A stretch of DNA of 51,779 bases from Thermotogaceae bacterium. GTDB lineage: Bacteria > Thermotogota > Thermotogae > Thermotogales > Thermotogaceae. Of this stretch, positions 41,014 to 48,080 are shown in pieces. Each line of letters starts with the position of its first letter. Position 1 is the first letter of the stretch. Under the pieces are notes generated by a model. The model made no database searches. It saw nothing but the letters and a program-made list of their open reading frames with translations, and had not been told where the DNA came from. The stretch lies in NCBI GenBank assembly GCA_026993805.1, contig JALWSA010000041.1, positions 1-51,779 of the forward strand, in the 5' to 3' direction. A program made the translations under genes and the position numbers.

Positions 41014-43997
41014 GGATTTACCACCCTCGCCGTTATAAAGATCGTCAAATTACGCTTTTCCTTGCTCTCGTTCGTGGATTTAAACAACTCTCCAATTATT
41101 GGCAGATCGCCCAAAAGCGGCAATTTCGTGACGGTCTTGTCCGTTATTTCCCTCAATAGCCCTCCTATCACCACTGTCTCGCCTTCTTTCACCGTAACCC
41201 TCGTTGTGGCTTCCCTCATTCTTTCGGGTGGAATAGTGGTTCCACCCTGTGGGGATCCGTAGTCGCTAACCTTCACACTGATGTCAAGATCTATCGTACC
41301 GTCCGGTCTGTAAGTGGGCCTTATTATAAGTTCTACACCATATAATAGCTCCAAAGGAGTACCACCTGGGAGAGTGTATATAGCTTTGTCACCGATGAAG
41401 ACCCTTGCCTCTTCACCGGAGGATGTGACCACTTTTGGTGCGGCTATGATGTTGGCCTTCTCGCCCGAGATTGAACCCGAGAATCCGATGCTCACAGTTC
41501 CTTTTGCAAGTGATTCTAAGAGTTTTTCGTACTGCGTTAGAGTTATTATATCCGTGCTCAAATTGAGGCCCTCACCCGTAGCTGTTGCGGAGCCCGTACC
41601 GATGGGAAGTCCAAGACTCGTTCTCCAGCTCTTGGAATTTCCATCACTCAGAATTTCATCCACGAGCTTCACTTCTATCTCTATTTGCTTTGGAGCTTCT
41701 GAAAGCTCTTTTATATAACTGGTTACTATTCTCATCGCTTCTTCGTCTTCGATTCCGGAGATGATAGAGACGCCGGATACTTCATCAACGAAGATATTGC
41801 CGTCGAAATGCTTCACCATCTCCGTTATTTTGTCTGTGTTGTGGGATACTTTGAATACAATGTACTTTCCCCTCTCTATTGGCTTCGTGACCTTCTCTTC
41901 GGTCTCTTTCTTTTTGAGCAAAGATCCTTTGTAAAAGCTCTTTATCTCATAGCCGTAAAGATCTATTACTTTTTCGAAGCTCGAGAAATCTATACCAGAA
42001 ACGCTCATGTAGACTCTCTCGCCAGGATAGTCCAGAAAGATTATGGATTTTCCGGAGAGCCTGAAAACCTCTTTGATAACCTTTGCCAGCGGCACGCCCG
42101 ATGCATCTATGTAGAATTTTCCTCCCATTTCAGTGACGATCTTGGTCTCTGTGGCTTCACTCTCCGTTACTGGCCCGGGTACACTCTCAAGCTGCTTTTC
42201 AAGGTCTTCTATTATGGCCTGGAATTTATCGACATCTTCCTTCCTTCCAGCTACCAGAACTATTCCCCTGTTTTCCATGACAACGCTCTTGAGAGCAGGG
42301 AATCTGTCTTTAAGCATTCCAAGGAGATCCTTTATGGGTATTCCAGTGGGGTATTCGATGATTTTCACGATGAGATCTGGTCTTTCAAAAAGATCCAGAA
42401 TGCCTTTTGCTCTGGCTATCTCATCTTTCTTGCCGCTGAGAATGATCAATCTCGTGTCTTTGACGGGAAGGGCCACAAGAGTGGGGAGTATCTTCCCTAT
42501 CACTTTCACGAATGAGTCATATTGGAAACCCGCTCCTACTTTGACATATTCAACGATAACATCTTCTTTGGAAAGGAATTCCAAAAAGTTCTTGACGAAT
42601 AGAGCCGCGTCTTTGTCATCGGATTCCACGATCACTTTACCGATTTTGGGGTAGCTGTATATTTCAACTGTTGCTTCCTTCTCCGCCATAACATAGCTTT
42701 TCAGTTCCTTTATAACGTCGCTTTCAATACCACCTTGCACGTTTACAACGATACTGTAACGCCCTTTCTCCTCTTCTTTTCCTTTCTCGGGTGCAATCGC
42801 AGGCTGATGCGGTTTGTATTTTTGAGCTGCTTCATTTGCCATGTTCAAGGCTTCCAGAACGGCTTTTTCGTCGCTTCCATATACTGCGACCTTTTTCAAG
42901 GATGGGTAGTATTCGACTTTGAGTGTCTCACAGTTGGTTTTTTTGGAGACGAATTCCTGTATCTCTTTGAGAGTTTCGGCGTAGGCTTCAAGCTTTGCAA
43001 GGTCTATTTCCACGTCCGAGCTCTTCATCACTATCTTCTCTTTAGCCTCTCCGACGATCCCGAGTTTTTCCAAAACGTCTTTCATCTTCATGACTGTGGG
43101 GAGGTCTCCCTTCAATACAACTTTGTCTGGAGGAAGATATGTTACCGATGCTTCGAAAAGTTCTTCCAAAACCCGGACGGCTTCTTCTGGGTTTTTTACC
43201 GATACGACTTCATAACCTCTTTTACCACTCAAAACCTCTGCTACTTTTGTATGGATCGCCGGGCCGCCGTATACGAGGAGGATGGATTTTCTCTTGAGAT
43301 ACTCGGCAATAGCGCCGGGTATGATCTCACTCACCGCTTCCGCCACTTCTGGGCTCTTGACTGAGTATATTCCCCAGAATTTGTTGAATTTTTCGGAAAT
43401 ATCCCCGCCAGCTTTTCCTATGTACAGTGTTCCATCCGGAAAGTATGAGTAAGCAACTCCGGGAACAGAGATGAGAACGGCTCTTATAGCGTCTTCAGGT
43501 GTGACATCGTTGAGCATTATAGAAGGAATGCCCATTTTTGATACTTCGCTGGACAGTATGACGTTGAGGTTCAGGTATTCCGACAAATACTTTATTACTT
43601 CCTCGAGTTTGATTCCAGATTCGAAGGATATGTTTATCCTTTTTGGGGATTTTCTAAAGGAAATCATGATTGTACTTCCGCTCTTTTTAACGACGGGTTT
43701 GGTCGGCACCAGGGAATAGAAGATTATGTAGGCTTCTTTTCCGACCTTGGCGAATCGCACCATCTCTAACGGTCCGATGTGAACGGGCATCGTCATGAAT
43801 GATATGTCCATGTCTTTGATCACTATCGAGAAGATCGTTTTGGATATGTCGGTTTCGGTCGAGAAACTGGGATAGCTGTCGAAAGTCAGCTCGACGGTTA
43901 TAGCGGCGGATGAATCCACGACGTTTACACCCGTTAGTTTTACAGAAAAAACCAGAGAAACGCTTAAAATCGTTAGAAATATCACGCTCCACCTCAT
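41010..43997 (-). CDS. Secretin of a type IV pilus/type II secretion system (PilQ/GspD family)
   Basis: A 995-residue outer-membrane secretin, longer than typical PilQ (about 700). Signal-like N-terminus (MRWSVIFLTILSVSLVFSV), then a beta-rich AMIN-like start and several N1-type ring domains separated by linkers (about 120-190, 265-330, 430-490, 560-610). There is a Lys/Glu linker near 410, and the C-terminal secretin core holds AAPKVVTSSGEEARVFIGDK, VELIIRPTYRPDGTIDLDI, VKEGETVVIGGLLRE and KLPLLGDLPIIGELF. The extra ring domains may match a thick periplasm/outer sheath. It follows the PilP-position gene with an ATGA overlap. Confidence 0.93.
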   Translation of the reverse strand: MRWSVIFLTILSVSLVFSVKLTGVNVVDSSAAITVELTFDSYPSFSTETDISKTIFSIVIKDMDISFMTMPVHIGPLEMVRFAKVGKEAYIIFYSLVPTKPVVKKSGSTIMISFRKSPKRINISFESGIKLEEVIKYLSEYLNLNVILSSEVSKMGIPSIMLNDVTPEDAIRAVLISVPGVAYSYFPDGTLYIGKAGGDISEKFNKFWGIYSVKSPEVAEAVSEIIPGAIAEYLKRKSILLVYGGPAIHTKVAEVLSGKRGYEVVSVKNPEEAVRVLEELFEASVTYLPPDKVVLKGDLPTVMKMKDVLEKLGIVGEAKEKIVMKSSDVEIDLAKLEAYAETLKEIQEFVSKKTNCETLKVEYYPSLKKVAVYGSDEKAVLEALNMANEAAQKYKPHQPAIAPEKGKEEEKGRYSIVVNVQGGIESDVIKELKSYVMAEKEATVEIYSYPKIGKVIVESDDKDAALFVKNFLEFLSKEDVIVEYVKVGAGFQYDSFVKVIGKILPTLVALPVKDTRLIILSGKKDEIARAKGILDLFERPDLIVKIIEYPTGIPIKDLLGMLKDRFPALKSVVMENRGIVLVAGRKEDVDKFQAIIEDLEKQLESVPGPVTESEATETKIVTEMGGKFYIDASGVPLAKVIKEVFRLSGKSIIFLDYPGERVYMSVSGIDFSSFEKVIDLYGYEIKSFYKGSLLKKKETEEKVTKPIERGKYIVFKVSHNTDKITEMVKHFDGNIFVDEVSGVSIISGIEDEEAMRIVTSYIKELSEAPKQIEIEVKLVDEILSDGNSKSWRTSLGLPIGTGSATATGEGLNLSTDIITLTQYEKLLESLAKGTVSIGFSGSISGEKANIIAAPKVVTSSGEEARVFIGDKAIYTLPGGTPLELLYGVELIIRPTYRPDGTIDLDISVKVSDYGSPQGGTTIPPERMREATTRVTVKEGETVVIGGLLREITDKTVTKLPLLGDLPIIGELFKSTNESKEKRNLTIFITARVVNP

Positions 43998-44467
43998 TTT
44001 ATTACATACAGCCCCCCTTTCTCCACATCAAGCACGACGACTCCCACGCTTGAAGTGTAAACGATCAGGTATCTATTGAGAACGAGATCATTCACCCCAA
44101 CCGGCATGATCTTTCCGCCCATTTTCAAGAATATCTTCCCTCCGCCTTTGGTTATTATGTAACCGGCAAAAGAGGGATTGTGAAGGATGTTTTCCGATTC
44201 GACCACGAGCCTTCTAAGGTAATCCTTGCCCTTTTCCGTATAGTACGGTGAAAACAAGTCTTTCGTTTCAACTCTTTCCTCCACGACTCTTTGGTAACTC
44301 TCAAGGAACTCGGGCGTTATTTTTATGTTCAGTGATGACTTGGGAGTTCTGGTAGAGGGAAAGGAAGTTGTTGCCTCTCCCTTGTTCATGAGCAAGAGGT
44401 AGTAGAAAAGAGCTCCAGCCCAGATTGCCACGGCTATAATCAACAGCACGATTGTCCTCTTACTCAT
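43994..44467 (-). CDS. Inner-membrane protein in the PilP position
   Basis: A 157-residue bitopic protein: a short cytoplasmic start, one membrane helix (TIVLLIIAVAIWAGALFYYLLL), a low-complexity linker, a helical stretch and a small beta domain (YIITKGGGKIFLKMGGKIMPVGVNDLVLNRYLIVYTSSVGVVVLDVEKGG). That end resembles the beta-sandwich of PilP/GspC, which contacts the secretin. Position between the PilO-like gene and the secretin supports this. The sequence is too divergent for a firm name. Confidence 0.6.
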   Translation of the reverse strand: MSKRTIVLLIIAVAIWAGALFYYLLLMNKGEATTSFPSTRTPKSSLNIKITPEFLESYQRVVEERVETKDLFSPYYTEKGKDYLRRLVVESENILHNPSFAGYIITKGGGKIFLKMGGKIMPVGVNDLVLNRYLIVYTSSVGVVVLDVEKGGLYVIK

Positions 44468-44940
44468 TTTCTCACTTCCATGTACTTTATCTTAGCGGTT
44501 ATCTCGATACTGGGCGAACTTTTCAGCGGAAAGACGATAACGGGTATGGCGAATTTGTTTTGAATGTGCAATTCTTCGAGGCGCAGATTGGAGCTTCCGA
44601 GGATTAAGTTTAAGAAGTCGTATAGCTCTTTCAGCCCGGTCTTTCCAGAAACGAAAATTTCGTCGTTGTTTCTGGATATCGTGAAAGTTTCCTTCAGCTC
44701 GTTTTCGATGTATTCATAATCCACACTCTTGCTCAAAGCCGCTTTGAGCTTCTCGTAATTTTTAACCTGGAGCGTGTAATCGTCGTAGGAGGCTTTTAAA
44801 TCCCCCAGAACCTTTGGATATTGATTTTCTAGGTTTTTAATCTCCAGGTAGCGTGGCAGCCAAAATAGGAGAAAGCCCAAAGCCAAAACTACCACGCCGA
44901 GTAACAATGCCAGCTTCTCACTTACCGGCTTCTCCCACAT
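44464..44940 (-). CDS. PilO-like pilus assembly protein
   Basis: A 158-residue protein with one N-terminal membrane helix (LALLLGVVVLALGFLLFWL), a coiled-coil-like region (NLENQYPKVLGDLKASYDDYTLQVKNYEKLKAAL) and a ferredoxin-like end (ISRNNDEIFVSGKTGLKELYDFLNLILGSSNLRLEELHI ... EITAKIKYMEV). This is the layout of PilO, which pairs with PilN in the inner membrane of type IV pilus machines. It overlaps both neighbours. Confidence 0.75.
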   Translation of the reverse strand: MWEKPVSEKLALLLGVVVLALGFLLFWLPRYLEIKNLENQYPKVLGDLKASYDDYTLQVKNYEKLKAALSKSVDYEYIENELKETFTISRNNDEIFVSGKTGLKELYDFLNLILGSSNLRLEELHIQNKFAIPVIVFPLKSSPSIEITAKIKYMEVRK

Positions 44941-45502
44941 TTAGCTTCATCACCACCTTTTGCATCTTCAGCCCTTCTATGAATGAGACATCGAACTCTT
45001 TCTTTTCCACAACATTGCCGTACGCCAACAAGGAATTCTTCAGAATTATAGATGCTGATTTTATTCCTGGCTTATATATTTCGTAAAAGTCCAAATAAAA
45101 AATACCATCTTTCCAGCTGAGCTCCTTCAATACCATCCAATCTTCTTTCTCCTTTTTCCAGGAATTGAATATGGTTTTAATGGCTTTTTTGCTCAAGTAA
45201 GCCTTTTTTATGAAATCCACAGTCTTTCTTTGCTTCGCCCGCATGAGATCGGCTTTCATTCTGTAAGTTTTAACGGTACTTTCGAGAACGTCTAAGTCAC
45301 TCTCGTTGCCTCTGAGCCTGTAGTGTGCTATGTCGAGGGTGGTGGAGTAGGTTAGGTTTAACTCCTCAACTTTCGACTTCCATTGGAACTCTAATACGAC
45401 CCTCGTTACAATGCCAGGTATAAGCATTATTGCACAGAAGATAATGAGAGTTATCAGTTTAACTCTTCTCTTCTTTGAGGTGTACAGGTTTAGCTTTTCC
45501 AT
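44918..45502 (-). CDS. PilN-like pilus assembly protein
   Basis: A 194-residue protein beginning with a short cytoplasmic segment MEKLNLYTSKKRR (the PilM-binding NLxP-like motif of PilN, here NLY). A membrane helix follows (LITLIIFCAIMLIPGIVTRVVL), then a long helical segment and an alpha/beta domain. Start is ATG 45502 with AGAGGGG nine bases ahead; the frame's TTG at 45511 lies next to that site. It overlaps the PilM-like gene by 44 bases and the PilO-like gene by 23. Confidence 0.7.
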   Translation of the reverse strand: MEKLNLYTSKKRRVKLITLIIFCAIMLIPGIVTRVVLEFQWKSKVEELNLTYSTTLDIAHYRLRGNESDLDVLESTVKTYRMKADLMRAKQRKTVDFIKKAYLSKKAIKTIFNSWKKEKEDWMVLKELSWKDGIFYLDFYEIYKPGIKSASIILKNSLLAYGNVVEKKEFDVSFIEGLKMQKVVMKLNVGEAGK

Positions 45503-46472
45503 ATTCTTCAACCCCTCTCAGCATTAATCCAACAGCGCCCTTCATGTATCTCAAAACCTTTTTTGGAAGTTTGACAATACTTCTGTAAGAAGGGTCCGAT
45601 AGCTCTTCTAATTGTAGGACTTCTTTTAATGATTCCTTGAGTGGCGTTTGAAACACTTCTGGATCGGCCAATACGAGTCTCAAATCCACTTCGGAGGGTG
45701 AAAACGGCATTATTCCCGAACTTCCCAAAAGGGATATCTCCCGTCCAATTTCGAAAGAGAGGTCTGTGAATTCAGCTTTTAGGGCTTCCTTGATAGAAAC
45801 ATCGTCTATATCTGAGATTTTCACCATTTCCTCAAGGCTCATTCCTGTTTCTTCCTGGAAGAAATTCATGATTCTCTTCATGTCCACGCTGGCGTGTCTT
45901 ATTGAAACGAATTGCCCATCCGCATACAACAAAACGGCGTAATACCCTTTCAGAAAATTGACTGTTATTAGTAAGATTTTCCCCAATTTGGGTAGATAGT
46001 ACACGTAAAAGTATTTGAACATATCTGGTATGACCACATCTGGTTCGGGAAGCCCCAGCTCAGAGAGCGGTTTTATTACGGAATTCTCGATGCTCTCTTT
46101 TCTGGCCACGGCAAATAAGCCCTTGTTTTCGAACATACCAACGAGCGATGCGAATATCTCCTCAGGCGCCAGTCCGAAGTTCCTTGCGGCCTCTATTTTT
46201 CCTATGTTCTCGATATCCCTTCTTTTGGCGTTTTTGGGTATTGTCGAGGATATGAATATGACCGAGTCCATGTTGGCGCTCGTTACAATGATATCCTCTA
46301 TGGAATGCGAGAAATCGTCCAATAAAAGGAGGTTGCCGGCCTTTTCCATCTCCTTCCAGGCGAAGCTCTCTACTTCTTCGGAGAAGAAATTCTTTCGGGC
46401 TTTTACCAGGGAGATATGAGTATCGTGAAAATCGATGGCAAAGACTCTTCTTGGAAACAGCCAGTTTAGCAT
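45459..46472 (-). CDS. PilM-like actin-fold pilus assembly protein
   Basis: A 337-residue protein that begins with an actin-like phosphate-1 strand (VFAIDFHDTHISLVKARK). It continues with IEDIIVTSANMDSVIFISSTIPKNAKRRDIE and GLFAVARKESIENSVIKPLSELGLPEPDVVIPDMF, the pattern of PilM/type IV pilus ATP-binding proteins, though divergent. Its cytoplasmic partner would be the PilN-like protein encoded next. Position in the pilMNOPQ order is the main support. Confidence 0.75.
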   Translation of the reverse strand: MLNWLFPRRVFAIDFHDTHISLVKARKNFFSEEVESFAWKEMEKAGNLLLLDDFSHSIEDIIVTSANMDSVIFISSTIPKNAKRRDIENIGKIEAARNFGLAPEEIFASLVGMFENKGLFAVARKESIENSVIKPLSELGLPEPDVVIPDMFKYFYVYYLPKLGKILLITVNFLKGYYAVLLYADGQFVSIRHASVDMKRIMNFFQEETGMSLEEMVKISDIDDVSIKEALKAEFTDLSFEIGREISLLGSSGIMPFSPSEVDLRLVLADPEVFQTPLKESLKEVLQLEELSDPSYRSIVKLPKKVLRYMKGAVGLMLRGVEEYGKAKPVHLKEEKS

Positions 46473-46476
46473 TCTT

Positions 46477-46866
46477 TCACCTCTCGTGGTTGTATATGTA
46501 CATTCTTATTCTTCCACTCACCGGTTCAATGGTCAGGCTCCAATGCTCCTCGGTATTTCTAAGAGTCCCTGCAATGCTTATTCTACCCTTCTCGTACTCT
46601 ATTTTTCTCTGCTCGTTTTCCAAGATCAGAGGCTGGATATCCTCTTTCCAAAGGAGCTTTTTATTAGAGTCTTTAAGATGTATTTTGGAAGAGTAAATTC
46701 TCAAATAACCGTTGACGTTCCTGCAGGCATTCCAAAGTTTGAAGATTTTGATCTTGAGATCCGCGGCGCTGATAAAGGAAGATGTTTTGGAGTCTTTGAA
46801 GCAAGTTGCTCCTGCTATCAAAAGTAGGCTCAATGCGAAAATGAAAAAACCGAGTAAGAATCTCAT
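46477..46866 (-). CDS. Small exported protein in the pilus operon, pseudopilin-like tail
   Basis: Not firmly recognised; 129 residues. A hydrophobic N-terminal helix (FLLGFFIFALSLLLIAGATC) has no prepilin-peptidase cleavage site and reads as a signal peptide or lipoprotein signal (possible lipobox IAGATC). The rest (LWNACRNVNGYLRIYSSKIHLKD, ending RISIAGTLRNTEEHWSLTIEPVSGRIRMYIY) resembles the globular part of minor pilins. It lies between the PilC and PilM genes, overlapping PilC by four bases. Confidence 0.6.
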   Translation of the reverse strand: MRFLLGFFIFALSLLLIAGATCFKDSKTSSFISAADLKIKIFKLWNACRNVNGYLRIYSSKIHLKDSNKKLLWKEDIQPLILENEQRKIEYEKGRISIAGTLRNTEEHWSLTIEPVSGRIRMYIYNHER

Positions 46867-48080
46867 AGTCCTCCTGCCCCCGATTGAAACTGGAATATAG
46901 TTGAATATAGGCTCAAAGCCAGAAAGGCAATGAAGCCTCCTATGAAAGCAATAAGTGCGGGCTCTATCATGGATACGAACTTTTTCACGCTTATTCTAAG
47001 CTGCTGTTCGTAAAAGTCCGCAACTTTCATCATCACTTCGTCTAATTTTCCTGTGGCTTCACCAGTTCCAGCCATTTCGAACACGAGCTGAGGAACCATT
47101 CCGGTCTCTTCAAAAGAGTCCCTCAAAGTCTTACCCTCTTTTATGAGTTCAATTACCTTGGATGCTTTTGACTGCATGGAGGGTTTGTTTGAAGCCTGTG
47201 CTGCCATCTCTATCGCTGTGGTTAGGGATACGCCGGCGCCAACGAGTATCCCCAGGGTGCGGGAGAACCTCTCCAACGCGGCGTTGGTGGACACCGCTCT
47301 CATGGCCGGAATGATGGATAATAAAGCCTCCTTGAACTTCTTGCCAGAGATGGTAGAGAGATATAACTTTATAAGGACTACGACTGCGACTGTACCAATG
47401 ATCAATTCTATGGAATGAGCTGTTAGAAATTGATTTGTATTGTAGAGAAATCCCACGATACCAGTTGGAGAGAGACCTATTCTCTGAATCAGGTTTGGGA
47501 TCACGTAAAAAGCAATGACTCCAACCATCAGAACGGCAAATCCTGCTACGAAGATGGGGTATCTCATGGCTGCTTTCACTTCATCGCTCAAGGCCTTGGA
47601 AGATTCGTAAAAATCAGCAACCTTTTGCAATGTTTCGTCTAAAACTCCGCCTTCTTCTCCCGCTTTTATAAGATTCACAAAAATGGGTTCGAAAGCGCCC
47701 GTTTCTTCAAAGGCTTCTGAGAGGCTTTTGCCCTCTTCCAAGGAAGATAATACGTCTTTGAGAATGAGTCTGAACCTCTTGGAGAAAACCTCTTGATCGG
47801 ACAGAATTTCTAAAGCGTTTTTAACGCGTATTCCAGCCGAGATCATGGTGGCGAATTGGCGGGAAAATATCGCGAGCTCGCTCAGGTTTATTCCAAAAAT
47901 AACCTTTTTTCTCTTTTTTTCCCCGACCTTCTTTTTCCCTTTTGTTTCTTCTATCTTTACCACAGAATAGCCCTTTTGGAGCAAGTCAGAAATGGCTCCA
48001 ACCTTGTTGCTGGCTTCCACAACCCCCCTGACTTTTCTTCCAGAACCATCGTAGGCGATATAAGAATAGAAAGGCATCAT
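46863..48080 (-). CDS. pilC: Type IV pilus/type II secretion inner-membrane platform protein (PilC/GspF)
   Basis: A 405-residue platform protein with two T2SSF repeats. The first is at about 70-190 (FSRQFATMISAGIRVKNALEIL ... GEEGGVLDETLQKVADFYE), the second at about 270-395 (FSRTLGILVGAGVSLTTAIEMA ... GTGEATGKLDEVMMKVADFYE). Three membrane helices are visible, including FVAGFAVLMVGVIAFYVIPNLI and a C-terminal FIGGFIAFLALSLYSTIF. It is the first pilus gene after dnaE; no pilB, pilT, pilD or major pilin gene is in the window. Confidence 0.95.
   Translation of the reverse strand: MMPFYSYIAYDGSGRKVRGVVEASNKVGAISDLLQKGYSVVKIEETKGKKKVGEKKRKKVIFGINLSELAIFSRQFATMISAGIRVKNALEILSDQEVFSKRFRLILKDVLSSLEEGKSLSEAFEETGAFEPIFVNLIKAGEEGGVLDETLQKVADFYESSKALSDEVKAAMRYPIFVAGFAVLMVGVIAFYVIPNLIQRIGLSPTGIVGFLYNTNQFLTAHSIELIIGTVAVVVLIKLYLSTISGKKFKEALLSIIPAMRAVSTNAALERFSRTLGILVGAGVSLTTAIEMAAQASNKPSMQSKASKVIELIKEGKTLRDSFEETGMVPQLVFEMAGTGEATGKLDEVMMKVADFYEQQLRISVKKFVSMIEPALIAFIGGFIAFLALSLYSTIFQFQSGAGGL

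Noticed and set aside
41808-42515. 235-codon plus-strand frame inside the secretin gene
   Set aside because: Antisense shadow of the secretin, rich in Phe/Tyr as expected from reverse translation of Lys/Glu codons.
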